DNA of 40,264 nucleotides from an uncultured Bacteroidia bacterium (GCA_902767725.1 CACXIM010000043.1:1-40264); one strand, 5' to 3'; numbered from the stretch's first letter, positions 1 through 8,173 are shown. Made by a program: numbers and translations. The notes: generated by a model from the letters alone, not told the origin.

Positions 1-18
1 GATTTCTGCTTTAGTCAT
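1..18 (-). CDS. HU-family DNA-binding protein, N-terminal fragment
   Basis: Only the first six codons lie in the window, read leftwards from an ATG at 18: MTKAEI. This is the usual opening of HU/IHF-type histone-like proteins. An A-rich stretch with AAGAGAAAA sits just upstream of the start. An HU gene diverging from mutY is, as far as I recall, a common arrangement in Bacteroidetes and supports the call. Six residues are too few for certainty. Confidence 0.55.
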
Positions 19-67
19 TTTTTCTCTTATTTAATGGTTAGTTATAATGTTTGTTGTAAATTTGCGG

Positions 68-75
68 CAAAGGTA
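68..75 (-). promoter_or_regulatory. -7 promoter element for the HU-family gene
   Basis: Read on the minus strand this is TACCTTTG, an exact match to the Bacteroidetes -7 consensus TAnnTTTG. It would give a leader of about 40 bases before the start at 18. No clear -33 TTTG is visible at the right distance. Confidence 0.45.
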
Positions 76-161
76 CGAACATTTTCAATACGCTGACCCT
101 ATTAATGCAAATTTTTTCTTCTAAAGAGTTATAAATAAAGAAATTCGCCTCGAAAACCACG

Positions 162-1211
162 ATGAATATCATACACGACACCTTAATTAATTGGTACGCC
201 GAAAACCATCGCGACCTGCCTTGGCGACACGACCCTACACCTTACGAGGTTTGGCTATCCGAAGTCATCCTGCAGCAAACGCGCGTCAATCAAGGCATGG
301 ACTATTACCTGCGTTTCATCGAGAAATGGCCTACCGTGGCCGACCTTGCCAAAGCCTCGGAAGAAGAAGTCCTGAAGATGTGGCAAGGCTTGGGCTACTA
401 TTCACGCGCCCGCAATCTGCACCAATGCGCCAAACAGGTCGTGGAACAATACGGAGGCAAGTTCCCTGCTGATTTCGAGCAACTTAAACAGCTAAAAGGC
501 GTCGGTGACTATACCGCTGCAGCCATCGCTTCCATTGCCTTTAACCTGCCCAACGCCGTGGTCGATGGCAACGTGTACCGCGTTTTGGCCCGACTCTACG
601 ATATAGACACACCTATTAATAATAATGGAGGCCAGAAACTCTTTGCCCAACTCGCCGAGGAGCTCCTCAACCGCAAGCAGCCTGGCCTTCACAACCAAGC
701 AATGATGGAATTCGGCGCCTTGCACTGTACACCAAAGAATCCCAACTGCCTTCTATGCCCACTACAAGCCCAATGCTTGGCATTTGCCCATCAAACCGTA
801 ATGCAACGCCCCGTTAAATTGCAAAAGATTAAGGTTACTAATAGATACTTCAACTATTTGGTTATCAGAGTTAAAGACAGCATCTACCTGCACAAACGCA
901 GCAACAACGACATTTGGAAAAACCTCTATGATTTTCCCTGCATCGAAAGCGAAAAACTTTTGTCGACTGAAGAAGTCATTGCCACTGAGCAATTCAAACA
1001 ACTCATTGGAAACAAGCCATTTACTATCATAAAGGTTTCCCCTGTCTTCACCCACAAGCTAACCCATCGTACTATCTTCGCCCAATTCATCGAAATAAAT
1101 CTTGAAAAAAAATTGTTGCGGATTGAAACAAAAGATTTATTTTTGACGCCCGAAACGGATTTGGGCGATTTTCCCATTCCACGCTTAATCGACTTATACT
1201 TAAACAATTAA
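162..1211 (+). CDS. mutY: A/G-specific adenine glycosylase MutY
   Basis: Base-excision repair enzyme that removes adenine mispaired with 8-oxoguanine. The 349-residue protein has the expected layout: helical glycosylase domain with catalytic Glu34 in SEVILQQT, helix-hairpin-helix GVGDY at 113-117, catalytic Asp135 in VVDGNVYR, and the iron-sulfur cluster cysteines 189, 196, 199 and 205 (C-x6-C-x2-C-x5-C). A NUDIX-like 8-oxoG recognition domain fills residues 230-345. Length is normal for the family. It is first in a run with ssb (13 bases between them), gldE and gldD, an order common in Bacteroidetes. The ATG at 162 begins right before the conserved N-terminal helix. Confidence 0.97.
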   Translation: MNIIHDTLINWYAENHRDLPWRHDPTPYEVWLSEVILQQTRVNQGMDYYLRFIEKWPTVADLAKASEEEVLKMWQGLGYYSRARNLHQCAKQVVEQYGGKFPADFEQLKQLKGVGDYTAAAIASIAFNLPNAVVDGNVYRVLARLYDIDTPINNNGGQKLFAQLAEELLNRKQPGLHNQAMMEFGALHCTPKNPNCLLCPLQAQCLAFAHQTVMQRPVKLQKIKVTNRYFNYLVIRVKDSIYLHKRSNNDIWKNLYDFPCIESEKLLSTEEVIATEQFKQLIGNKPFTIIKVSPVFTHKLTHRTIFAQFIEINLEKKLLRIETKDLFLTPETDLGDFPIPRLIDLYLNN

Positions 1212-1224
1212 AAAACTCCACACT

Positions 1225-1677
1225 ATGGCAAGCTTGAACAAAGTCATCCTCATAGGCCGTCTTGGAAAAGACCCCGAAATAACCACTTTCGATAATGGCA
1301 ACCGCAAAATATCAGCTACCTTAGCCACCTCAGAACGTTACCGAGACCGTGATAACAATTGGGTGGAACAGACCGACTGGCACAACATCGTGGTTTGGGG
1401 TAACCTCGCCAACGACATTGCCGAAGGTCGACGCAACTACGCCAAGGGTGACCTCATGTATGTGGAAGGCAAACTGCGCACTCGTCAATATACCGACCAA
1501 CAAGGATCCATCCGCTATGTCACCGAAGTAAATGCCGAAAAAATGATGCAACTGGCGCCCGCCCGTCCTGCCACACAATCATCCTACGGCCAGCCCTACA
1601 CTCCAGCTCCTGAACCCACACCCGGTTACACGCCTCAGACACCCACACAGGACGAAGGCAACGACCTGCCATTTTAA
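1225..1677 (+). CDS. ssb: Single-stranded DNA-binding protein
   Basis: Binds single-stranded DNA in replication and repair and recruits partners through its C-terminal tail. The 150-residue protein starts MASLNKVILIGRLGKDPE, the standard OB-fold opening, and contains the TDWHNIVVWG and YVEGKLRTRQY strands. A Pro/Gln/Thr-rich linker (about 112-142) leads to the acidic tip DEGNDLPF, the DxxDLPF-type interaction motif. It sits 13 bases after mutY and is probably cotranscribed with it. Confidence 0.97.
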   Translation: MASLNKVILIGRLGKDPEITTFDNGNRKISATLATSERYRDRDNNWVEQTDWHNIVVWGNLANDIAEGRRNYAKGDLMYVEGKLRTRQYTDQQGSIRYVTEVNAEKMMQLAPARPATQSSYGQPYTPAPEPTPGYTPQTPTQDEGNDLPF

Positions 1678-1700
1678 CAGAACAATGCGCCATATCAGAA

Positions 1701-1716
1701 TATTTTTGTAATTTTG
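1701..1716 (+). promoter_or_regulatory. Two overlapping-phase -7 elements upstream of gldE
   Basis: TATTTTTG (1701-1708) is followed directly by TAATTTTG (1709-1716). Both fit TAnnTTTG. They suggest that gldE-gldD has its own promoter inside the mutY-ssb run. No exact -33 TTTG was found. Confidence 0.4.
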
Positions 1717-1743
1717 CCGCGCAAAACATAAATACACATCATT

Positions 1744-3093
1744 TTGGAAACACCCGACCCTGACCCTCTCATAGGACTGCTCACCGTTGTTTCAAACAAC
1801 TTCTACAAAGGATTTTCCGAACAACCCATCGGCGCCATCATCGGATTGGTGGTGCTTGTTCTATTGCTCATCGCCTCTGCCTTGATTTCGAGCAGCGAGA
1901 CGGCTTTCTTCTCGCTCCAACCTGCCGACATCGAAGACCTTGAATCGCACAATGACGCCAAAAGCAAACTCGCGCTGAAGCTCCGCGAGAAACCCAAGAC
2001 CTTGCTGGCCACCATATTGATTGGCAACAACTTCGTCAACGTCACCATCACCCTTCTGTCGACCTACATCATGGCGCTGCTGTTCGACATGGTGAACTAC
2101 CCCGTGGCTGCCTTCCTCTTGGAAGCAGTGATCGTCACCTCCATGATTCTTATCGTGGGTGAAATCACGCCAAAGATTTATGCCGGAAAGCGCCCCGTCA
2201 AAATGGCCCGTTTCATGGCCCGACCTTTGCGTTTCCTCATCGGTCTATTCAAGCCCTTGAGCAAGTTGTTGGTCAACTCTACCTCGTTCATGGACAAGCA
2301 CTTGGAGAAGAAAAAAGGCGAAATCTCGATGGAAGACCTCTCCACAGCTGTCGACATCGCCACCGAAGAGTCAACCCCACTTGAGGAAAAGCAGATGTTG
2401 AAAGGCATCGCGTCGTTCAGCGAAAAAGAGGTGAGCGGCGTGATGATTCCCCGTGTCGACATCATCGGCGTTGAGAAAGGCATGGAGTTCACCGAGATGC
2501 TGGCTGTCGTCATAAAAAGCGGTTTTTCCAGAATCCCTGTCTATGATGAGACGTTGGACAAGGTGGAAGGCATCCTCTACGTGAAGGACCTTCTCCCCTA
2601 CCTCGATGCCCAGTCCTACGAATGGCAGAAGCTCGTCCGACCCGCCTTCTTCGTGCCCGAAAATCGCAAGATCAACGACCTGTTCCAGGACTTCCGCGAG
2701 AAGAAAATCCACATCGCTATCGTCGTCGACGAATACGGTGGCACCTCCGGCCTCATCACCATGGAAGACGTGATTGAGGAGATTGTGGGCGAGATCAACG
2801 ACGAGTTCGACACCGCCAACGTGGAAGAGCATTTCACAAAACTCGATGACGGCTCCTACCTCTTCAAGGCCCAAACCAGCATCGTCGACTTCTGTAAGGT
2901 GTTTGGCGTCGACGAAGACTACTTCGAGCCGATGCAGGGTGAAGCTGACACACTTGCAGGACTCATTCTCGAAATCGAAGGCCGCATCCCTGAGATTGGG
3001 TTCAAGTTCAACTTCGAGAAGTTCCAGATGGAAATTACCGATGCCGACACCAAACGCATCAAAGAAGTAAAAGTCGTGTATGATGAAGAATAG
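1744..3093 (+). CDS. gldE: Gliding motility-associated protein GldE (CNNM/CorC-type membrane protein)
   Basis: A 449-residue membrane protein of the hemolysin C/CorC (CNNM) family. A DUF21 transmembrane region spans about residues 20-190 and includes SSSETAFFSLQ. It is followed by a CBS-domain pair (about 210-335, with SGFSRIPVYDE and DEYGGTSGLITMEDVIEEIVGEI) and a CorC/HlyC-type C-terminal domain (about 345-445). The immediate gldD neighbour identifies it as GldE rather than another CorC paralogue. The start is TTG at 1744: an in-frame stop lies at 1729-1731 and no ATG or GTG follows it. In gliding Flavobacteria GldE supports motility and T9SS function. In a probably non-gliding Bacteroidales a T9SS or metal-transport role is more likely (inference). 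Confidence 0.9.
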   Translation: METPDPDPLIGLLTVVSNNFYKGFSEQPIGAIIGLVVLVLLLIASALISSSETAFFSLQPADIEDLESHNDAKSKLALKLREKPKTLLATILIGNNFVNVTITLLSTYIMALLFDMVNYPVAAFLLEAVIVTSMILIVGEITPKIYAGKRPVKMARFMARPLRFLIGLFKPLSKLLVNSTSFMDKHLEKKKGEISMEDLSTAVDIATEESTPLEEKQMLKGIASFSEKEVSGVMIPRVDIIGVEKGMEFTEMLAVVIKSGFSRIPVYDETLDKVEGILYVKDLLPYLDAQSYEWQKLVRPAFFVPENRKINDLFQDFREKKIHIAIVVDEYGGTSGLITMEDVIEEIVGEINDEFDTANVEEHFTKLDDGSYLFKAQTSIVDFCKVFGVDEDYFEPMQGEADTLAGLILEIEGRIPEIGFKFNFEKFQMEITDADTKRIKEVKVVYDEE

Positions 3094-3670
3094 AATAACC
3101 ATATCGCTTGTGGTCCTTGCCATCGCCATTATCGTCGCTTCATGCGACGACGAAGCGGCCTACCTGCCCAAGCCGCGCGGCTATTTCCGCATCGACCTGC
3201 CCGAAAAGTCGTACAGCCGCGTCGACACCATCGAACGTTACAGCTTCGAGTGCCCTGACTACGCCATGCTCACTTACGACCGCTATTCACCCGACGAGAA
3301 AAACTGGGTCAACGTCGAGATGCCGCAGTTCAAGGGCTCCATCCACTTGACACACAAGCCCATCAACGGCAACTTGGGCGAGTATCTTGAAGACGTCCAC
3401 ACCATGGTGACCAAACACCTGCAGAAAGCCAATGGTGTACGCGACAGCTTGATTTTCAATGATGAACATAAAGTTTACGGCCTCTTCATCGAAATGGACG
3501 GCAAAGGTGTGGCCACTCCAATGCAGTTCTACCTCACCGACAGCACCCGTAACTTCGTACGCGGTGCCCTCTACTTCAATTTTCAACCCGACAACGACTC
3601 GATGCAGCCCGTCATCAACTTCATCAGGCAGGACATCGATCACATGATCAACACCTTCGAGTGGAAATAA
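3080..3670 (+). CDS. gldD: Gliding motility lipoprotein GldD
   Basis: A 196-residue lipoprotein with a signal peptide and lipobox ending at IVASC (Cys near residue 22). The mature part begins with the family hallmark PKPRGYFRIDLP followed by the aromatic YSFECPDYA. Its start overlaps the end of gldE by 14 bases, indicating translational coupling. An ATG at 3083 is an equally possible start. GldD is needed for gliding in Flavobacterium and is found with T9SS components. The three T9SS cargo proteins in this window fit a secretion-related role here. Molecular function is unknown. Confidence 0.92.
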   Translation: MMKNRITISLVVLAIAIIVASCDDEAAYLPKPRGYFRIDLPEKSYSRVDTIERYSFECPDYAMLTYDRYSPDEKNWVNVEMPQFKGSIHLTHKPINGNLGEYLEDVHTMVTKHLQKANGVRDSLIFNDEHKVYGLFIEMDGKGVATPMQFYLTDSTRNFVRGALYFNFQPDNDSMQPVINFIRQDIDHMINTFEWK

Positions 3671-3702
3671 AAACTTACAAATTTGCATTTTTTGCAAGTT
3701 TT
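3670..3702 (+). terminator. Possible terminator after gldD
   Basis: An inverted repeat (AAAACTTACAA paired with TTGCAAGTTTT, one mismatch) lies directly after the gldD stop and is followed by a T-rich stretch ending in CCCTTTTTC. The stem is AT-rich, so it is only a moderate candidate. Confidence 0.4.
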
Positions 3703-3802
3703 GTTCTCCCTTTTTCAACAAAAAACACTATTTTCGCGGTGCGAAACAAATTTTGCGCCGATGTAAATAGAGTATTCACTTTAAAAGAAAGGGGGAAGGC
3801 CT

Positions 3803-4720
3803 ATGATTAACAGCCTGAAAATCGGGAACTTGACTTGGCGTCATCTCAATAACCCAACAGAAGAGGACTTTGAATTCCTGAAAGACCGATTTCACTTCCA
3901 CCCTTTAGACATCGAAGACTGCAAATCCGTCAACCAACGCCCGAAAATCGATATTTACGACGACTATTACTTCCTCATTCTCCATTTCCCCAACTTCGAC
4001 CGCCAGAACAAGTTCGTGAAAATCAAGGAAGTGAAGATTTTCTGGGGCAAGGACTACATCATCTCCATCGAGAAAAACCCGTGGGGCGTGTCGCAGCTCT
4101 TCGAGGAATATGAGGAACGCATCCAAAATGGTGAGGAGATGAATTTCCGCAACTCCGATATCCTGCTCTATCGCATCCTCGAGAAGCTGATGACCGAATC
4201 GGTGTACTTGCTGCGCAAAGTTGGCTTGGACGTCGAATTAATCAACCGCGAACTTTTGCAGGAAAAACAGGTGAAGATCATTGAGCGCATCAGCGTGACG
4301 CGCAAAAATCTCATCCTCATCAACACCATCTTCAAGCCTCAGCTCAGACTTTTCCACCTCTTCGAGACTGGTAAGGTCAGAGGCTTCACCGACGACATCG
4401 AGTACATGGAAGACTACTGGGGCAACATCCTCGACTACCTGCAAAAATTGTGGGACATGACCGAGGACTACGAGGAGTTGATTGAAGGCCTCTCCATGAC
4501 CTTCGACTCGATGCAGACCAACAAGACCAACGAGACAATGAAGATCCTGACCCTCGTGTCGACCATCATCCTGCCTTTGACCTTCATCACCGGTCTTTAT
4601 GGCATGAACGTCCAACTACCCTTCCAAGAACAAGCTTGGGCCTTCTGGGGCATCATGGGATTCATGGCGGTAGTCGCCGTCGCATTCTATATCTATTTCA
4701 GACACAAGAAAATGATGTGA
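3803..4720 (+). CDS. corA: CorA-family magnesium/cobalt transporter
   Basis: A 305-residue inner-membrane divalent cation channel. The N-terminal cytoplasmic domain (about 1-240) is rich in acidic and aromatic residues, with long helices around 150-240. Two C-terminal transmembrane helices follow, with the signature YGMN at 266-269 at the end of the first, and a basic tail RHKKMM. Length is typical. A strong ribosome site (AAAGGGGGAAGG) precedes the ATG at 3803. It is a single gene converging on the endonuclease at 4763. The family transports Mg2+, but some members export other metals; the substrate cannot be told from sequence. Confidence 0.93.
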   Translation: MINSLKIGNLTWRHLNNPTEEDFEFLKDRFHFHPLDIEDCKSVNQRPKIDIYDDYYFLILHFPNFDRQNKFVKIKEVKIFWGKDYIISIEKNPWGVSQLFEEYEERIQNGEEMNFRNSDILLYRILEKLMTESVYLLRKVGLDVELINRELLQEKQVKIIERISVTRKNLILINTIFKPQLRLFHLFETGKVRGFTDDIEYMEDYWGNILDYLQKLWDMTEDYEELIEGLSMTFDSMQTNKTNETMKILTLVSTIILPLTFITGLYGMNVQLPFQEQAWAFWGIMGFMAVVAVAFYIYFRHKKMM

Positions 4721-4723
4721 TGG

Positions 4724-4751
4724 GTAGAGACGTACGGCCGTACGTCTCTAC
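4724..4751. repeat. Perfect 28-base palindrome between corA and endonuclease gene
   Basis: Four bases after the corA stop lies a perfect inverted repeat with arms GTAGAGACGTACGG and CCGTACGTCTCTAC and no loop. It sits between convergent genes and could end transcription on both strands. GTAGAGACG...CGTCTCTAC palindromes are, to my knowledge, dispersed repeats in several bacterial genomes, so a mobile-type origin is possible. Confidence 0.7.
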
Positions 4752-4762
4752 AACACAACACA

Positions 4763-5827
4763 TCATTTTACCAATAATTTCTCGTATTTCACCACACTGC
4801 CATTGCGCATCAATTTGACGATATAGCAGCCTCTGCTGAAATCGGCAGGCAGCGTAAAGGCGAAATCGCCGACAGCATTACCCATAGCCTTGAACATTGT
4901 GCGCCCGCACAGGTCGCAGAGGACCACGGCATCAAACTGATGGGCATTGCCACTCAGATGCAGGATCTGACCACGCTCAATGGGATTGGGGAAAAGAAAG
5001 ACAGCCTCCTCCTCTACCTCAACGGCATTCCAAGTTGGGTCCCAAATCATGCGGGCGTATTCCGGATGGTCGACGAAAGGATTGCGGTTGTGTTGATAGT
5101 CGGTGTAGATGACATTGTTGCGGTCGATTTCCTTCTGACTTACCGGGTCTTGCTCGTTCCAGCGCATCAACAACTGTATGGCCCACGGCTTAATCTCCGA
5201 CTTGGTGGTCATGTCGCTCGAACCCCAGCTGCCGTCCTCGGTATAATAGCGCACACTCATGTACATCAAAGCACGGGCAAAGTCGCCCTTGTATTCGTCA
5301 ATCGGTTCAAACACCGTCCCAGTATAGCCCGGGGTCTTGCTGGGGCCAAGTTTGGAACCATTGGTGAAAGTGGACGAAGGCGTACGCACTTCACCAAATG
5401 GATAGGCTGCACGGTCATGATTGACTTGTCCATCCGTCGCAAAGATATGATGCAAATCGGTACGCGGCGTCGTCTGGCTGTTGAACCAGCTCTGCGGCCA
5501 CGAATGCTCGCGGTTGTAGCAGTCTCCTTCACCATGGTAGTTGCCACATTGATCCTCTCCAAGGTGATAGACATAGGCCGGCGTCCCGCCAGGCACATCG
5601 GAATACATATCCCACACAATGCCATCACCTTTGTTGTCGGTGCTCCAGAAAGCATCCCAAATCCGGGAATAAGAAATGGTGGTATGCCCTTTGATGATGT
5701 TGTGCAAGGCCATCTTCAGTTGGTTGCCCGTCAAACCATTGGCTGAGTTGTAGTAATTGGACGGGGCCTGCGCCGTAGCAAGCAGCACAAAACTCAAACT
5801 TATGAATAGCAAAACTGTTCTCTTCAT
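4763..5827 (-). CDS. Secreted endonuclease I with T9SS sorting domain
   Basis: A 354-residue exported nuclease. Residues 1-20 form a signal peptide ending ATAQA. The endonuclease I domain (about 25-260) carries REHSWPQSWF (106-115), DLHHIF (124-129) and NHDRAAYPFGEV (136 on), the conserved metal-binding and catalytic stretches of the EndA family. The last 80 residues (from VFLFPNPIERG to EKLLVK) form a type A T9SS C-terminal sorting domain, so the enzyme should be released or anchored at the cell surface. A larger paralogue lies at 10598-13909. The MntP-like gene ends 40 bases upstream and may be cotranscribed. A role in extracellular DNA degradation for nutrients is inferred. Confidence 0.93.
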   Translation of the reverse strand: MKRTVLLFISLSFVLLATAQAPSNYYNSANGLTGNQLKMALHNIIKGHTTISYSRIWDAFWSTDNKGDGIVWDMYSDVPGGTPAYVYHLGEDQCGNYHGEGDCYNREHSWPQSWFNSQTTPRTDLHHIFATDGQVNHDRAAYPFGEVRTPSSTFTNGSKLGPSKTPGYTGTVFEPIDEYKGDFARALMYMSVRYYTEDGSWGSSDMTTKSEIKPWAIQLLMRWNEQDPVSQKEIDRNNVIYTDYQHNRNPFVDHPEYARMIWDPTWNAVEVEEEAVFLFPNPIERGQILHLSGNAHQFDAVVLCDLCGRTMFKAMGNAVGDFAFTLPADFSRGCYIVKLMRNGSVVKYEKLLVK

Positions 5828-5867
5828 GATTTTTTATTTTAAATCTTGAATGTTAAATCTTGAATCC

Positions 5868-6443
5868 CTAAATCAAATCCGTAAACAAATACAGCACCCC
5901 AATCACCACCATAAACACCGCCGCGGAGAACTCGATGAAGCTCATCTTTTTCATCACACCCGGGTTGAAGGCGATTCGGGCAACGATGAAAGCCCATATA
6001 AACCCTGCCACGGCGACAACCAAGAAGAACCAGGCTCCCATGGGCATTTCGGGGAGGAAGAAGGGGCCAGTCAGCGATATCAGGAGCGCATTGAATGCTG
6101 CCATGATGGAAAGCAAGAGAAAGTCCCAGTCGCCCTTGACCGTATAAAGCATCTTACCTTTCAGCACCCGGATGGAGTCGACGAACATCTTGACGGCCAC
6201 CACGAGCATCATCACGAAGACCAGATAGGGTGCAAACTCGTCGACGAAAAGGTGGCTCAACAACTTGCCAAGATAGTAACCTGCCACGGCCATCAAGCCT
6301 TGGCTGAGGCCGAAAATCAACGGAATCCAAAACCTCTTCACGGGTTTGTCGTCGGCATTGACCAAACCCACCGCACGAGTGACTATTGGAGCGGTCAGGC
6401 AGAGAACAAACAAGATGCTGATGATGATTGCCGAAGTACTCAT
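5868..6443 (-). CDS. MntP/DUF204-like integral membrane protein
   Basis: A 191-residue protein with about six transmembrane helices. The segment IPLIFGLSQGLMAVAGYYLGK (near 41-61) resembles the MntP pattern IFGxxQxLMPxxGW. Size and helix spacing fit this manganese efflux family, and the second half repeats the pattern. The acidic DAF/DAL motifs expected in helices 1 and 4 are not seen: the matching places read TAPIVTRA and FNALLISLTG. It may therefore be a divergent relative with another substrate. It precedes the secreted endonuclease gene by 40 bases. Assignment to the superfamily is moderate; function is unknown. Confidence 0.6.
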   Translation of the reverse strand: MSTSAIIISILFVLCLTAPIVTRAVGLVNADDKPVKRFWIPLIFGLSQGLMAVAGYYLGKLLSHLFVDEFAPYLVFVMMLVVAVKMFVDSIRVLKGKMLYTVKGDWDFLLLSIMAAFNALLISLTGPFFLPEMPMGAWFFLVVAVAGFIWAFIVARIAFNPGVMKKMSFIEFSAAVFMVVIGVLYLFTDLI

Positions 6444-6462
6444 GAGTATTGATTATGGAATG

Positions 6463-6470
6463 CAAAAGTA
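6463..6470 (-). promoter_or_regulatory. -7 element for the MntP-like gene
   Basis: Minus-strand TACTTTTG, matching TAnnTTTG, 20 bases upstream of the start at 6443. No good -33 match was seen. Confidence 0.4.
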
Positions 6471-6500
6471 ATCATTCTTATCAAATATAAGCCATATTTC

Positions 6501-6535
6501 AAAAAAATTCGGGGAAGCCGATTGGCTTCCCCGAA
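6501..6535 (-). terminator. Rho-independent terminator of tnaA
   Basis: A 12-base-pair stem (TTCGGGGAAGCC / GGCTTCCCCGAA) with a four-base loop, followed on the minus strand by seven T residues. It lies 25 bases after the tryptophanase stop codon. Confidence 0.9.
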
Positions 6536-6559
6536 AGATTGAAACCGCCTTCGGTATGA

Positions 6560-7936
6560 TTAACCGAGTCTCTTGAACTGGCAGGTGAAGTGGCGCATCA
6601 GCTCGGCTTCCCATGTGATTTCCAAGCCGCGCTTGATTTCGTTGCGGCGGTCGTACACGTTCTTCAAGGCCGCAGCAATCACGTCCATGTGGTTGTTGGT
6701 ATACACACGGCGCGGGATGCAGAGCCGCACGAAGTCGTTGCCACCGAAACGGTTCTGACGTGTGACCGGGTCGCGGTCGGCAAGCACATAACCGATCTCG
6801 CAGGCACGGATGCCAGCTTCGAGGTAGAGCTCGCAGGTCAAGGTCTGAGCCGGGAACTCTTCCTTCGGGATGTTGGTCAACACCTTGTCAGCATCGACGA
6901 AGATGGCGTGGCCACCGGCAGGACGCTGGTAAGGAATGCCATACTCGTCGAGTTTGGCAGCGAGGTAATGCACTTGCTTGATGCGAGTCTCGACCATCTC
7001 GAACTCGATGTTCTCCTTCAGACCAACGGCCAAGGCATCCATGTCGCGGCCGTTCATACCGCCGTAGGTGAGGAAGCCTTCGAAGGGGATGCAGAACAAC
7101 TTGGCACCTTCGTACCAGTCCTTCTTGTTAGTGGCGATGAAACCGCCCATGTTGACGAGACCGTCCTTCTTAGCCGACATCGTCATCGAGTCGGCATAGC
7201 TGAACATCTCAAGGGCGATTTCCTTCAAGGTCTTGTTCTCGTAACCCTTTTCGCGCGTCTTGATGAAATAGGCGTTCTCGATGAAGCGGGCACTGTCGAT
7301 GTTGACCGGCACGCCGTATTTGTGGCAAAGCTCACATGTTTCACGGATGTTCTGCATGCTGACGGGCTGACCACCCACGGTGTTGTTGGTCACGGTGAGC
7401 ACCATGAACGGCACATTGCCTTGGTTTTCTTTCAGCACCTTTTCGAGTTTCTCAAGACTGACGTTGCCCTTGAATGGCACTTCCAACTGTGTGTCGTATG
7501 CCTCTGGCACAGTGACGTCTATGGCGAAGGCCTTACGGCTCTCGATGTGACCCTTGGTGGTGTCGAAGTGGGCATTGCCAGGGATGACTTGGCCAGGCTT
7601 CACCAAGTAGGAGAAAAGCACGTTCTCGGCGGCACGGCCCTGGTGGGTGGGGATGACATACTCGAAACCCGTGAGTTCAGTGATGGTGTCCTTCATGTGA
7701 TAGAACGAACGGGCACCGCCGTAGCTTTCGTCGCCCTGCATCATGGCGGCCCACTGGCGATCGCTCATGGCGCCGGTGCCGCTATCGGTCAGCAAGTCGA
7801 TGTAAACATAGTCACTCTTCAGCATAAAGACATTCTGGTGGGCTTCGTTAAGCCACTTCTCGCGTTGTTCGCGGGTGGATTTCTTAATGGGTTCAACCAT
7901 CTTGATTTTCCACGCTTCTGCAAATGGTAATTCCAT
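6560..7936 (-). CDS. tnaA: Tryptophanase (tryptophan indole-lyase)
   Basis: PLP enzyme that splits L-tryptophan into indole, pyruvate and ammonia. The 458-residue protein shows the family landmarks DLLTDSGTGAMSDRQW (47-62), IPTHQGRAAEN (95-105), GGQPVSM (188-194), DSARFIENAYFIK (214-226) and the PLP-lysine motif SAKKDGLVNMGG (254-265, Lys257 expected). The close relative tyrosine phenol-lyase shares DSGTxAMSDKQW, but HFDTTKGHIESRKA and SAKKDG fit Bacteroides tryptophanases better. The start MELPFAEAWKIKMVEP also matches them from memory. It stands alone, with a roughly 180-base leader, a clear promoter and a strong terminator. Indole is a signalling metabolite in gut communities. Tyrosine phenol-lyase activity is the main alternative. 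Confidence 0.93.
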   Translation of the reverse strand: MELPFAEAWKIKMVEPIKKSTREQREKWLNEAHQNVFMLKSDYVYIDLLTDSGTGAMSDRQWAAMMQGDESYGGARSFYHMKDTITELTGFEYVIPTHQGRAAENVLFSYLVKPGQVIPGNAHFDTTKGHIESRKAFAIDVTVPEAYDTQLEVPFKGNVSLEKLEKVLKENQGNVPFMVLTVTNNTVGGQPVSMQNIRETCELCHKYGVPVNIDSARFIENAYFIKTREKGYENKTLKEIALEMFSYADSMTMSAKKDGLVNMGGFIATNKKDWYEGAKLFCIPFEGFLTYGGMNGRDMDALAVGLKENIEFEMVETRIKQVHYLAAKLDEYGIPYQRPAGGHAIFVDADKVLTNIPKEEFPAQTLTCELYLEAGIRACEIGYVLADRDPVTRQNRFGGNDFVRLCIPRRVYTNNHMDVIAAALKNVYDRRNEIKRGLEITWEAELMRHFTCQFKRLG

Positions 7937-7995
7937 GATGTTATTGTTTAGTTGTTGTATGTTTAATTGTTTAATTGTTGTTTTTTGACGCGTGA

Positions 7996-8018
7996 CGCAG
8001 TACTGCGAGACGCGAGAC
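7996..8018. repeat. Palindrome and GAGACGCGAGAC repeat in the tnaA leader
   Basis: A perfect 12-base palindrome CGCAGTACTGCG (7996-8007) is followed by GAGACGCGAGAC (8007-8018). The same 12-mer occurs inverted at 24613-24624 in another intergenic gap, which suggests a dispersed repeat. Within the tnaA transcript it would form a GC-rich hairpin about 65 bases before the start codon. Confidence 0.6.
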
Positions 8019-8122
8019 CATGAACATTCCTTCAGAAACGATCGCGTTCCTTGATGTTCAAATAAACCATATTACCAACAATGTGGGGCATATCAATAAT
8101 AAGGTGTTTCCAAAAAACGCCT

Positions 8123-8152
8123 CAAAGATACGAAAATTTTCGTTATTGCAAA
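8123..8152 (-). promoter_or_regulatory. Promoter of tnaA
   Basis: On the minus strand TTTG (8152-8149) is separated by 18 bases from TATCTTTG (8130-8123). This is close to the Bacteroidetes primary sigma consensus of -33 TTTG and -7 TAnnTTTG. Transcription would begin near 8117, leaving a leader of about 180 bases. Confidence 0.7.
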
Positions 8153-8173
8153 TTGTTAGTGCTGGTTTTTCCT

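Noticed and set aside
4940-5746. A 268-codon plus-strand frame opposite the endonuclease gene
   Set aside because: The minus-strand frame has a signal peptide, nuclease motifs and a sorting domain. The plus frame has none of these.
6590-7930. A 446-codon open frame on the plus strand opposite tnaA
   Set aside because: It is the antisense shadow of a well-supported tryptophanase gene. Its translation has no recognisable domain and is rich in Val/His/Asp as expected for such a shadow.
7971-8027. TnaC-like leader peptide for tnaA
   Set aside because: The 18-residue frame has no Trp, its ribosome site touches the ATG, and much of it lies in a dispersed repeat.
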